From a virus, in the IMG/VR virus record IMGVR_UViG_3300031825_000023, positions 1 to 43,695 of that record: a stretch of 43,695 bases of DNA. One strand, given 5' to 3'. The position numbers were made by a program, and so were the translations under genes. How positions within the stretch are numbered: position 1 is the stretch's first letter; every line of letters begins with the position of its first letter. The notes under the pieces were generated by a model. The model was not told where the DNA came from. It did no database searches and was given only the letters and a program-made list of their open reading frames with translations. Below, in pieces: positions 21,072-29,785 of this stretch.

Positions 21072-21443
21072 ATGGCCCTGCTCGACGTCACCGACGTATT
21101 GCTTGACCCGGATTTCATGAATACGGGCCTCGTGTGTGAGCGCACCGCGCAAGTTGTGGGAAGCGACGGCATCGCAGTGAACACCCCCTCCTTCGTGCCC
21201 TTTTCTGCCGTGGTCACGAACGATTCCGGCGACATCCTGGAGCGCATCGCGACGGGTGAGCGCATCAAGGGGAACATCACGGTCCACACCCAATTCGTGC
21301 TGAACGACGGAGGGGCCGGGTACACCGCCGATGTCGTGCAGTGGCGCGGCCGACGCTACACGGTGAGCAACGTGAGCGACTACAGCCACTTCGGGCGCGG
21401 ATTCGTGGCGGCGAGCTGCGACCTGATTCCGCTGGCGGGGTAG
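21072..21443 (+). CDS. neck/head-tail joining protein (123 aa)
   Basis: I start at ATG 21072 with GGAG about 9 nt upstream. The beta-rich product (MALLDVTDVLLDPDFMNTGLVCERTAQVVGSDG...VVQWRGRRYTVSNVSDYSHFGRGFVAASCDLIPL) resembles the small structural proteins found between tail completion and neck terminator genes in DUF3383 myoviruses. Exact family not named with certainty. Confidence 0.72.
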   Translation: MALLDVTDVLLDPDFMNTGLVCERTAQVVGSDGIAVNTPSFVPFSAVVTNDSGDILERIATGERIKGNITVHTQFVLNDGGAGYTADVVQWRGRRYTVSNVSDYSHFGRGFVAASCDLIPLAG

Positions 21444-21446
21444 GGC

Positions 21447-22034
21447 ATGGGCAACACAAGTGCAACGGGCGGGTATCTCTCGCCGACCGTCGTATCTCCG
21501 CCGCTGGAGGATGCCGACCTCGATGCGCTGCTTCAGCCTGTCGTCATCGGCATCACGGGGCTGCCCGGGAACATGGTGCGCCCGCGTTGGCAGCCAGGCA
21601 ACCCGAAGCAGCCCGAGCCGTCGGTGAACTGGTGCGCCATCGGCGTCACCGTCATCAAGCCCGATGCTGGGGCCTACATCGAGCATGTGGGCGCCGGGAG
21701 CGGGCAGGACAACATGCAGCGCCACGAAGAGATTGAGCTGGCCTGCACGTTCTACGGGCCGCTGGCTGGCACCTACGCGGCGATGCTGCGTGACGGTCTG
21801 AGCATCCCGCAGAACCTGGACCTTCTGCAGCTGCAGGCCGTTGGCCTGATCGACTGCACCGACGCGCGAGCAATTCCTGAGCTGGTCAACCAGCAGTGGG
21901 TGCGCCGCTTCGACATCACGGCTCGCTTTCGCCGCCAGGTGAAGCGCAGCTACGGAATCCTGAACATTCTTTCCGCCAACGGGACGATCCTGGATGACTC
22001 CGGGCACGTCAATGAGGCATTCGCGGCGCCTTGA
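21447..22034 (+). CDS. neck terminator protein (LIC_12616-like)
   Basis: A 195-residue protein placed directly before the sheath gene. VVIGITGLPGNMVRPRWQP...PEPSVNWCAIGVTVIKPDAGAYIEH...ELACTFYGPLAGTYAAMLRDGLSIPQN matches the phage neck terminator family. It should cap the tail tube at the neck. Confidence 0.85.
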   Translation: MGNTSATGGYLSPTVVSPPLEDADLDALLQPVVIGITGLPGNMVRPRWQPGNPKQPEPSVNWCAIGVTVIKPDAGAYIEHVGAGSGQDNMQRHEEIELACTFYGPLAGTYAAMLRDGLSIPQNLDLLQLQAVGLIDCTDARAIPELVNQQWVRRFDITARFRRQVKRSYGILNILSANGTILDDSGHVNEAFAAP

Positions 22035-22060
22035 CGCCATAACCACTGGAGTACGACCGT

Positions 22061-23884
22061 ATGGCAAACCTTGGCCTACCCGTCAGCAATGTCGTGAACG
22101 TGTCCGTCGTCATCTCGCCCCTGGCGGCGGCGACCCGCAACTTTGGCAGCCTGCTGATTGCGGGTGACAGCACGATCATCGACACGACCGAGCGACTGCG
22201 CCTCTACAACACCCTCGGCGCTGTGGCGACCGACTTCGGCATCACTGCGCCCGAGTACCAAGCCGCTGCCCTGTACTTCGGCCAGACCCCGCAGCCCTCG
22301 ACGCTGTACATCGGCCGCTGGGCCCGCACTGCGACCTCCGCGATCCTGCGCGGTGGTCTGTTGTCTGCCGCTGCGCAGGCCATCGCGAACTGGAACACGA
22401 TTACGACCGGCAGCTTCGCGATCACCATCGACGGGGTGGTCAAGACCCTCACGGGCCTGAGTTTCTCGGGCGCGACGAACCTCAACAGTGTCGCCAGCAC
22501 GATCACCACGGCCCTGGCGTCGGCCGGGACCTGCGTCTGGAATGCGGCCTACAACCGCTTCGAGATCTCGAGCGCGACCACCGGCGCGGGCACCGCCGCG
22601 ACCGGTTCCATCACCCTGACGACCAATCCGGCGAACAACGACACGGTGGTAATCGGTGGCACGACGGTGACCTTCGTCACTGCGGCGCCGACCGGCAACC
22701 AGGTGCTGATCGGAACGACCGCGGCCAATACCGCTGCGAACCTGCAGGCCTTCCTGCTTGCCTCGACGGATGTCAATATCGTCAAGGCGCGCTACAGCAC
22801 GACCAACGGCGTCACCACGGTGACCTACGCATCGGTCGGCACGGCCGGCAATGCCTTCACCCTGGCGAAGACCGGCACCAACATCAACGTCTCGGGCGCG
22901 ACCCTGAGCGGCGGTGTGAATGCGTCGTCTATCACCTACGCCTCGGCCGCGGGCTCGGGTACGGACATCTCCGCACAGCTCGGCCTGATCAGCGGCACGG
23001 CATCTACGCCGGCGCAGGGCTCCAATGCGGAATCGGCTGCTGCCGCCACCGCCGCCTTCGACAACGCCTCGAACAACTGGTACGGCCTCTACTTCGCGTC
23101 TTCGGTGCCGCTGGTGGACGCCGACAACGTGGCTGTGGCCGGCTACATCGAGGGTGCCAATACCTCGCGCATCTTCGGAATCACCACGCAGAGCGCGACG
23201 GTGCTGGATCCGACCACGAGCTCGGACATCGCGAGCCAGCTCAAGGCGCTGGGCTACAAGCGGACATTCATCCAATACAGCAGCTCGAACGCCTACGCGG
23301 CTGCTTCGATCTTTGGGCGTGCCTTCACGGTCAACTTCCTGGGCTCGAACACGACCCTGACGATCAAGTTCAAGCAGGAGCCGGGGGTTGCGGCGGAATA
23401 CCTCACCAGCTCGCAGGCGGCAGCGGTCGCGGCGAAGAACTGCAATATCTTCGTCAACTACAACAACAACACCGCGATCGTTCAAGAGGGCGTGATGGTG
23501 AACGGGTACTTCTTCGATGAAGTGCACGACACCGACTGGCTGCAGAACTACGTCCAGACTGCCGTCTACAACCTGCTGTACACCAGCGCGACCAAGATCC
23601 CGCAGACCGACGCGGGCATCAACGTCATCCTGACGACCATCGCCCAGTGCCTCGACCAGGCCGTGACCAACGGCATGGTAGCCCCGGGCGTCTGGAGCGC
23701 GGCTGGCTTCGGCGCGCTCAACCAGGGCGACACGCTCTCGAAGGGCTACTACGTCTACGCCCCGCCGGTGGCGACGCAAGCGCAGGCCGATCGACAGGCC
23801 CGCAAGGCGCCGGTCATCCAGTGCGCCATCAAGCTCGCGGGCGCTGTTCACTTCGTGAACGTCATCATCAACGTCAACCGCTGA
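22061..23884 (+). CDS. contractile tail sheath (DUF3383)
   Basis: A 607-residue protein. The N-terminal portion ([25 protein letters not shown]...[24 protein letters not shown]) and C-terminal portion (KCN-type [37 protein letters not shown]) match DUF3383 sheath proteins. At about residues 180-290 a Thr/Gly-rich beta domain is present ([20 protein letters not shown]...[21 protein letters not shown]), making the protein longer than the roughly 350-500 residues common for the family. This is the proof of a contractile tail. Confidence 0.93.
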   Translation: MANLGLPVSNVVNVSVVISPLAAATRNFGSLLIAGDSTIIDTTERLRLYNTLGAVATDFGITAPEYQAAALYFGQTPQPSTLYIGRWARTATSAILRGGLLSAAAQAIANWNTITTGSFAITIDGVVKTLTGLSFSGATNLNSVASTITTALASAGTCVWNAAYNRFEISSATTGAGTAATGSITLTTNPANNDTVVIGGTTVTFVTAAPTGNQVLIGTTAANTAANLQAFLLASTDVNIVKARYSTTNGVTTVTYASVGTAGNAFTLAKTGTNINVSGATLSGGVNASSITYASAAGSGTDISAQLGLISGTASTPAQGSNAESAAAATAAFDNASNNWYGLYFASSVPLVDADNVAVAGYIEGANTSRIFGITTQSATVLDPTTSSDIASQLKALGYKRTFIQYSSSNAYAAASIFGRAFTVNFLGSNTTLTIKFKQEPGVAAEYLTSSQAAAVAAKNCNIFVNYNNNTAIVQEGVMVNGYFFDEVHDTDWLQNYVQTAVYNLLYTSATKIPQTDAGINVILTTIAQCLDQAVTNGMVAPGVWSAAGFGALNQGDTLSKGYYVYAPPVATQAQADRQARKAPVIQCAIKLAGAVHFVNVIINVNR

Positions 23885-23895
23885 GGTCCTGAAAC

Positions 23896-24339
23896 ATGAG
23901 TACCTATTCCTTCCTCAACGTCCAGGCCACGCTCGTTGGCCCGACCGGCACGGTGAACCTCGGCTATGGCGCTGCCCTGGCCGAAGAGGGCATCACCGTC
24001 GAGATGGCCGGCGACAAAAACACGATGGTCATCGGGGCCGACGGCGAGGGCATGCACTCGCTGCACGCCGACAAGTCGGGCACGGTCACCGTGCGCCTGC
24101 TCCAGACTTCGCCCACCAATGCCAAGCTGCAGGTGATGTACGACGCGCAGACGCTCGACAGTTCGTTGCACGGCCAGAACATCATCACGGTGCGCAACCC
24201 CGCGAGCGGCGATGTGACCACGGCGCGCTCGTGCGCGTTCAAGAAGAAGCCCGCCGTGAACTACAAGAAGGACGGCGCGACGGTCGAATGGGTGTTCGAC
24301 TCGATCAAGATCGACACCATCCTCGGCACGTATGCGTAG
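23896..24339 (+). CDS. tail tube protein (DUF3277)
   Basis: A 147-residue beta protein (YSFLNVQATLVGPTGTVNLGYGAALAEEGITVEMAGDKNTMVIGADGEGMHSLHADKSGTVTVRLLQTSPTN) directly downstream of the sheath. It matches the DUF3277 structural family, which forms the inner tube of these myovirus tails. Confidence 0.92.
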   Translation: MSTYSFLNVQATLVGPTGTVNLGYGAALAEEGITVEMAGDKNTMVIGADGEGMHSLHADKSGTVTVRLLQTSPTNAKLQVMYDAQTLDSSLHGQNIITVRNPASGDVTTARSCAFKKKPAVNYKKDGATVEWVFDSIKIDTILGTYA

Positions 24340-24347
24340 GCGGACCG

Positions 24348-24794
24348 ATGATCGAGTTTGAACTGAACAGCCAGTCCTACCGGATTGGCAAGCTCGACGC
24401 GATGCGGCAGTTTCACCTGTCGCGCCGCATCGCCCCGATCATCCCGACGCTGATCCCGGTCTTCGTGAAGCTCTCGAACGAGGGAAGCCTGAAGTCGAAT
24501 CTGATCGGCTTCGCGGACGTGCTTGGGCCCTTCGCGCAGGGCATTGCCGACATGAGCGACGAGGCCGGGGAGTACATCATCGGCGCTTGCCTGAGCGTCA
24601 CGCAGCGCAGCAACGGGCAGGGCTGGGCCAATGTCTGGAGCGCTCAGGCGAAGGCCTGCATGTTCGACGACATGGACCTCGGAACCATCATGCAGATCGT
24701 CATGCGCGTGATCCAGGACAGCCTCGGCCCTTTTATCAGCGGCATCCTTACGAGCCAGCAGGGATCGCCGGCGGCATTGACGCAGACTGGCTGA
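24348..24794 (+). CDS. tail assembly chaperone, short form
   Basis: From ATG 24348, 148 residues: MIEFELNSQSYRIGKLDAMRQFHLSRRIAPIIPTLIPV.... It lies between tube and tape measure, like lambda gpG. It should coat the tape measure during tube assembly. Near its end it contains a -1 slippery heptamer, CCCTTTT at 24728-24734. Confidence 0.85.
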   Translation: MIEFELNSQSYRIGKLDAMRQFHLSRRIAPIIPTLIPVFVKLSNEGSLKSNLIGFADVLGPFAQGIADMSDEAGEYIIGACLSVTQRSNGQGWANVWSAQAKACMFDDMDLGTIMQIVMRVIQDSLGPFISGILTSQQGSPAALTQTG

Positions 24795-24976
24795 CGCTTC
24801 CTGGCGGCGAGGATTGGCTCCTGGCGCCAGTCCTGGCCGGCATGTGCCGATACGAATCACTCAAGGACGGATCGCTCGACCTGTTCGACATCGCCCTGAT
24901 GAATGACGCGCTGACCGTGCGCGCCGACAACGAAGCCCTCGCGCGGAAACTGACGGAAGACAAGAATGGCCGCTGA
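24348..24976 (+). CDS. tail assembly chaperone, -1 frameshift long form
   Basis: A -1 slip at C-CCT-TTT (24728-24734) keeps Pro-Phe pairing and moves into a frame that reads ...PFYQRHPYEPAGIAGGIDADWLTLPGGEDWLLAPVLAGMCRYESLKDGSLDLFDIALMNDAL to a stop at 24976. This downstream frame has no good start of its own, has protein-like composition and ends inside the tape measure start. The order and the -1 direction match the lambda G/GT programmed frameshift. Confidence 0.75.
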
Positions 24977-26693
24977 AACGCTACGCGACTACCTGCTGAG
25001 CCTCGGCTTCAAGGTGGACGAGGCGGGCTACAAGAAGTTCGTCGGCGGGATGGAGAGTGCCGCCAAGAGCGTGGTCAAGCTCGTGGCGGCCGTCGAGGCC
25101 GCGGCCCTGTCCGTGGGTGCTGGAGTCGCCGCGTTCGCGTCCAACCTTGAGGGGCTGTATTTCGCCTCCCAGCGCACGGGGGCGAGCGTCGAGAACCTCA
25201 AGGCCTTCGAGAAGGCCGCGCAGAACATGGGCGCAGGGGCAGGCGAGGCCCTGCAGTCGGTGGAGTCGCTCGCTCGGTTCTTGCGTGAGAACCCGGGTGG
25301 CGAGGGTCTTCTTCAGAGCCTGGGCATCCAGACCCGGGACCTGAACGGGAAGATGCGCGACGAGGTGGACGTCATGGTCGACCTCGGCGGCCAGTTGTCG
25401 AAGATGCCCTACTACCTCGCGGCGCAGTACGCGAAGATGTTCGGCGTCAGCGAGAAGACGCTGATGGCGATGCGCGATCCGAGGTTTGGCGCGGAACTCA
25501 GGGAGCAGAAAAAGCGGCTTGAGGACTCCGGGTACACCAAGGCTGCGAAGGACGCGCACGACTTCATGGTGAAGTTGCGCGAGCTTGGGACGTACATGGA
25601 GATGTTCGGCCTCAAGGTCTATGACGCACTCGTCAAGCGCCTGGGTGGCGGGGTGGAGAAGCTCAGCGAATGGATGGAGAAGAACGGTCAGATGGTCGCG
25701 GATCGCGTGGCCGACATCCTCCTCATGCTGCTCAACCTGGCCGAAATGATCGGCCCGGCCATCAGGTGGCTGGTGGACAAGCTCATCGAGCTCGACAAAA
25801 AGACTGATGGTTGGAGCACCCGGATCATCGCGCTGGTCGCCGCCGCGAATCTTCTGGGGGGCGCCGCCTTAATCGGCGGCATCCTCTCCCTTGCATCGGC
25901 CTTTGTGAAGCTGGGGGCGGGCATTGTCGGAGCGGCCAATGCGGCGAGCGGCGGCATTCTCGGTCGCCTGCTGAGTCTGATCGGCAAGGGCGGCGTCGGC
26001 GCCGCCTTGCTCTTTCACTCGGAAGAATTGAACGCCGGAGAGCAGGACGAGCTTGCACGACGTCGCGCACTCGGCGATGCGGACTTTGCGAAGCGGGGAC
26101 TTCCAACCGACAAGAACGCGACGGCGGCATCGAACGACAACTCAGCGCCGACGAAGCCGACGGACAAGACTGCTCCGCGCGGCATCCGGAACAACAACCC
26201 TGGCAACCTCAACTACGTCGGCCAGCAGGGTGCGACCAAGGAAGAGGGCGCCGGCGGCCGGTTTGCGGTGTTCGGTTCGGCGGACGAAGGGCTTTCAGCC
26301 CTCGCCAAGCAACTGCGCCTCTACGGGCAGCGCGGCGTGAAGACCATCGAGGGGATCATCAGCAAGTTCGCCCCTCCCTCGGAAAACAACACGAAGGCCT
26401 ACATCTCGAACGTGTCGAAATCGCTGGGCGTCGGCGCGAATCAAGAACTGGACCTGACCAACCCTGAAACGCTGTCGAAGCTGATGGACGCGATCATCCG
26501 CATCGAGAACGGCCGCAACCCGTACACCAAGACGCAGGTATCAGCCGCGGCCGGCAAGAGCGTACAGGTCGCCCAGACGACCAACATCAACGTCAGCGGC
26601 GGCGATGCAGCGTCGACAGCGCGCGCGGTGGCCGGCGAGCAAAACCGCGTGAACGAAGGTCTTTCGCGCAATCTGGCATCGGTGGTGAGCTGA
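24966..26693 (+). CDS. tape measure protein with C-terminal peptidoglycan-hydrolase domain
   Basis: A 575-residue protein. Residues 1 to about 260 are helical. About 270-345 contains hydrophobic stretches (LLMLLNLAEMIGPAIRWLV, ALVAAANLLGGAALIGGILSLASAF, AGIVGAANAASGG) typical of tape measures. At about 400-485 RGIRNNNPGNLNYVGQQGA...GRFAVFGSADEGLSALAKQL matches the NNPGN-type virion lysozyme domain found in phage tail proteins. It sets tail length and probably opens peptidoglycan on entry. It is short, implying a short tail. Confidence 0.87.
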   Translation: MAAETLRDYLLSLGFKVDEAGYKKFVGGMESAAKSVVKLVAAVEAAALSVGAGVAAFASNLEGLYFASQRTGASVENLKAFEKAAQNMGAGAGEALQSVESLARFLRENPGGEGLLQSLGIQTRDLNGKMRDEVDVMVDLGGQLSKMPYYLAAQYAKMFGVSEKTLMAMRDPRFGAELREQKKRLEDSGYTKAAKDAHDFMVKLRELGTYMEMFGLKVYDALVKRLGGGVEKLSEWMEKNGQMVADRVADILLMLLNLAEMIGPAIRWLVDKLIELDKKTDGWSTRIIALVAAANLLGGAALIGGILSLASAFVKLGAGIVGAANAASGGILGRLLSLIGKGGVGAALLFHSEELNAGEQDELARRRALGDADFAKRGLPTDKNATAASNDNSAPTKPTDKTAPRGIRNNNPGNLNYVGQQGATKEEGAGGRFAVFGSADEGLSALAKQLRLYGQRGVKTIEGIISKFAPPSENNTKAYISNVSKSLGVGANQELDLTNPETLSKLMDAIIRIENGRNPYTKTQVSAAAGKSVQVAQTTNINVSGGDAASTARAVAGEQNRVNEGLSRNLASVVS

Positions 26694-26694
26694 T

Positions 26695-27285
26695 ATGGCA
26701 TTGCTGGACTTCCTCACCCTCACGCCGAAGAGCAGCATCGGCGGGATCGACATTCAGGCGACGCTTGAAGAGGTCCACAACGACACGCTCCAGATCACCG
26801 AGCATCCGGTGGAGGCCGGTGCGGCGATCACGGACCATGCCTATGTTCGCCCGTCCGAAGTTGTGATCCGGTGTGGCTGGTCGAACAGCTCGACGGATGC
26901 GCTCTCGGGCGCGGTGTCGGCCCTGTTCAATGGCGGCCAGCTTTCGAGTGCGAGCTACGTCGACGGGGTGTATTCGCAGTTGTTGGCGCTGCAGCAGTCG
27001 CGCACGCCATTCGACATCACGACCTCCCGGCGCCAGTACACGAACATGCTGCTGGTGGGCCTGAGCGTGACGACCGACCAGGCGACAAGCAACGTGCTGA
27101 TGGTGACCGCGACCTGCAAGCAGATCATCATCGTCAACACGCAGGCGACCACGATGCCGCCGAAAGAGAACCAGGCGAACCCGGCGAACACCGCTGAGAC
27201 GCAGAACGCTGGCGTGAAGCAGCCGCAGTCGGGCGCAACACCGTCCCCGGGCGGCGCGGTGTCTCCTTCCCAGTGGACCGGCTGA
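26695..27285 (+). CDS. Dit-like baseplate protein
   Basis: A 196-residue protein following the tape measure. GGIDIQATLEEVHNDTLQITEHPVEAGAAITDHAYVRPSEVVIRCGWSN matches the Dit-like N-terminal family of myovirus tail proteins. The C-terminal 50 residues are a low-complexity Pro/Gln/Asn tail. It should sit at the distal tube end. Confidence 0.82.
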   Translation: MALLDFLTLTPKSSIGGIDIQATLEEVHNDTLQITEHPVEAGAAITDHAYVRPSEVVIRCGWSNSSTDALSGAVSALFNGGQLSSASYVDGVYSQLLALQQSRTPFDITTSRRQYTNMLLVGLSVTTDQATSNVLMVTATCKQIIIVNTQATTMPPKENQANPANTAETQNAGVKQPQSGATPSPGGAVSPSQWTG

Positions 27286-27286
27286 C

Positions 27287-27601
27287 ATGGCAAACATCTT
27301 CACCATCCCTCTGACGGCTGACCCGCAGTCATTCAAGATCACGCTGTCCGGTGTGGACTACCGGATGACCCTGACTTACAAGAACACCGATCAGGGCGGC
27401 TGGGTGCTGGACATCGCAGATGCGAGCGCGGCGCCGATCGTCTCTGGCATCCCGTTGGTCACCGGGGCAGACCTGCTGGCCCAATATGGGCACTTCGGCT
27501 TCGGTGGTCAGTTGTGGGTTCAGACGACGCAGAACCCTGACGCCGTGCCGACTTTCGACAACCTGGGCACGGATGCGATCCTGTATTGGGTGACTCCATG
27601 A
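27287..27601 (+). CDS. baseplate plug protein
   Basis: A 104-residue beta protein (MANIFTIPLTADPQSFKITLSGVDYRMTLTYKNTDQGGWVLDIADA...GADLLAQYGHFGFGGQLWV) typical of the phage baseplate plug (DUF6983-like) family, between the Dit-like and hub genes. Confidence 0.83.
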   Translation: MANIFTIPLTADPQSFKITLSGVDYRMTLTYKNTDQGGWVLDIADASAAPIVSGIPLVTGADLLAQYGHFGFGGQLWVQTTQNPDAVPTFDNLGTDAILYWVTP

Positions 27602-28590
27602 GCGTTCCTCAGTACCTGCGCAAGGCCAGCCTGATCGTGGGCGGCGACCAGGATGGGCTCGACCTGTCCGAACTGCGCTTCGCGTTCCAAGTGCGCCGGG
27701 GCGACCTCCAGACCCCGAACAGTGCCGACATCCGGGTCTACAACCTGAGCGACGACACCGCGGCGCGGATCATGCAGATGCAGCCGACGCCGGAGTTCAC
27801 GCGCGTGGTGCTGCAGGCTGGCTACGAGGGCAACTTCGGGTTGATCTTCGATGGCTCCATCAAGCAGATCCGCCATGGTCGTGAATCGCAGACCGACACC
27901 TACATCGACATCACCGCGGCGGACGGAGATTCGGCGTACAACTTCTCAGTGACTGCGCTCTCGTTGGCGGCTGGAGCGACGCCGAAGGATGCGATCAGCA
28001 GCATCATCCAAGTCATGGCCTCGCATGGTGTGTCGCCGGGATACATCCCTGATCTATCGGGCAATCCCGCGCCTCGCGGTCAGGTGTTTTTCGGCATGTC
28101 GCGCGACCGACTCCGCGATCTGGCCAAGGACACGCAGTGCAGTTGGAGCATCCAGGACGGGAAGGTCGATTTCATCCCGCTGACGGCCTACAAGCCGGGT
28201 GATGTTCCGGTCATCAATTCGCAGACCGGCATGATCGGATTGCCAGAGCAGACGCAGAACGGCATTCGCCTGAAGTGCTTGCTGAATCCGAACATCAAGA
28301 TCGGTCAACAGGTCCAGCTCGACAACAACAGCATCCAACAACTGCGCTACGGGCTGGGGAACGATCGGACGCAAGCGATCGAGCGAGCGAACGCGGGAAA
28401 GTTCGGAACGACCATCAACACCGACGGCATGTACTACGTCATGGTTGCGAACCATAGCGGTGACACGCGGGGCAATGACTGGTACACGGACATGATCTGC
28501 CTTGCGATCAATGCCGACGTCCCGCTCGGGCTCAACGCGACGCCGACGATTGGCCAGCAGTACGTCGATTCAATCAAGCGATACGGCTAG
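27598..28590 (+). CDS. baseplate hub protein (gpD/gp44-like)
   Basis: I start at ATG 27598, overlapping the previous stop as ATGA, giving 330 residues. The pattern LRKASLIVGGDQDGLDLSELRFAFQVRRGDLQTPNSADIRVYNLSDDTA and VVLQAGYEGNFGLIFDGSIKQIRHGRE matches the hub proteins that connect tube to spike. Confidence 0.85.
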   Translation: MSVPQYLRKASLIVGGDQDGLDLSELRFAFQVRRGDLQTPNSADIRVYNLSDDTAARIMQMQPTPEFTRVVLQAGYEGNFGLIFDGSIKQIRHGRESQTDTYIDITAADGDSAYNFSVTALSLAAGATPKDAISSIIQVMASHGVSPGYIPDLSGNPAPRGQVFFGMSRDRLRDLAKDTQCSWSIQDGKVDFIPLTAYKPGDVPVINSQTGMIGLPEQTQNGIRLKCLLNPNIKIGQQVQLDNNSIQQLRYGLGNDRTQAIERANAGKFGTTINTDGMYYVMVANHSGDTRGNDWYTDMICLAINADVPLGLNATPTIGQQYVDSIKRYG

Positions 28591-28595
28591 AAGCG

Positions 28596-29423
28596 ATGGA
28601 CAGACGAGAACGACTAGACAACCCGGAAGAAGCGATGCGCATCGCCCTGGGAGCGGCCCAAAGTGGCATCTGGACGGCGCTGCCCGGCATTGTGCAGTCT
28701 TTCGATCCAGTGGCCATGACCTGCACCGTGCAGCCGTCAATCAGTTTGCAGGCGCGCTCGGACGACGGAACCATGTCGCCGATCAACCTGCCGGTGCTAC
28801 TCGACTGCCCGGTGGTCTTCCCGACTGGCGGAGGCTGCACGTTGACGTTCCCGATCAAGCCAGGCGACGAGTGCCTGGTGGTGTTCTCCTCGCGCTGCAT
28901 CGATTCGTGGTGGCAACTCGGCGGAGTTCAGGGTCAGTATCGGCTGCGCATGCACGACCTCTCGGACGGCTTTGTCATGGTCGGCCCACGATCGAAGCCT
29001 CGCGTTCTTTCGCCGTCCGTCAGCACCAGCACCGTTCAACTCCGCAGCGACGACGGCTCCGCATTCGTGGAGATTCACCCGACCACGCACCAGATCCATG
29101 CCAAGACTTCCGGCGACATCCTGGCAGAGGCCACTGGCAACATCACGTCGACCGCTGGCGGATACATACACGCGACCGCAGGCAGCGAGATCACCCTAAA
29201 CGCGCCCCAGGTGACGATCAATGCCCCAGTGATCGCGCTGAACGGCAACATCACGCAGACGACCGGCGCGGGCTCGCCCGGGGTCACGATGCAAGGCCCG
29301 GTCCATGTGATCGACTACATCAAGTCGGACACGGAAGTGACGGCTGTCACCACGCCGCTGCACACCCACCAGCACACGAACGTGACGCCGGGCAGCAGCA
29401 ATACGGGCGGCCCGACGCCGTAA
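28596..29423 (+). CDS. membrane-puncturing spike protein (Gp138/gpV-like)
   Basis: A 275-residue protein with an N-terminal OB-like domain (ALPGIVQSFDPVAMTCTVQPSI...VLLDCPVVFPTGGGCTLTFPIKPGDECLVVFSSRCIDSWWQ). A repetitive beta-helix follows (ITSTAGGYIHATAGSEITLNAPQVTINAPVIALNGNITQTT). It ends with LHTHQHTNV, the H-x-H metal site that caps spike tips with iron in related proteins. It pierces the outer membrane on contraction. Confidence 0.9.
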   Translation: MDRRERLDNPEEAMRIALGAAQSGIWTALPGIVQSFDPVAMTCTVQPSISLQARSDDGTMSPINLPVLLDCPVVFPTGGGCTLTFPIKPGDECLVVFSSRCIDSWWQLGGVQGQYRLRMHDLSDGFVMVGPRSKPRVLSPSVSTSTVQLRSDDGSAFVEIHPTTHQIHAKTSGDILAEATGNITSTAGGYIHATAGSEITLNAPQVTINAPVIALNGNITQTTGAGSPGVTMQGPVHVIDYIKSDTEVTAVTTPLHTHQHTNVTPGSSNTGGPTP

Positions 29424-29434
29424 GGGGGGGGACG

Positions 29435-29785
29435 ATGCGCTACCGCAAATTGGACGCCAACGGCGACTACACGCTCGGCTCGAACGCCTTCCTGGTCAAC
29501 AGCCCGGATGCCGTGGCCCAGGCCATTAAGACCCGACTCGCGCTGTGGCTCGGGGAATGGTTCGTGGATGTCACGGATGGCACGCCGTGGAATCAGAAGG
29601 TGCTCGGCAAGCGGCTTCCCGGCCGTAACCCTGACGCTGCGATCAAACAGCGCATCCTCGGCACCCAGGGTGTGACCGAGATCACGGGCTACAGCAGCAC
29701 CTTCGACGGCAACAGCCGCACGCTCTCCATCGCCGCCACGGTCAACACCACCTACGGCGCCGCAACCATTCAGGTGACTCAGTAA
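29435..29785 (+). CDS. baseplate wedge protein (gp46/gpW-like)
   Basis: I start at ATG 29435, behind an eight-G run that serves as ribosome site, giving 116 residues. YRKLDANGDYTLGSNAFLVNSPDAVAQAIKTRLALWLGEWFVDVTDGTPWNQKVLG is the usual pattern of the small Mu gp46-type wedge protein preceding the gpJ-like gene. Confidence 0.85.
   Translation: MRYRKLDANGDYTLGSNAFLVNSPDAVAQAIKTRLALWLGEWFVDVTDGTPWNQKVLGKRLPGRNPDAAIKQRILGTQGVTEITGYSSTFDGNSRTLSIAATVNTTYGAATIQVTQ

Noticed and set aside
22076-23851. Long minus-strand open frame opposite the sheath gene
   Set aside because: Shadow of the sheath gene; Arg/Gly/Asp-rich translation and no start context.
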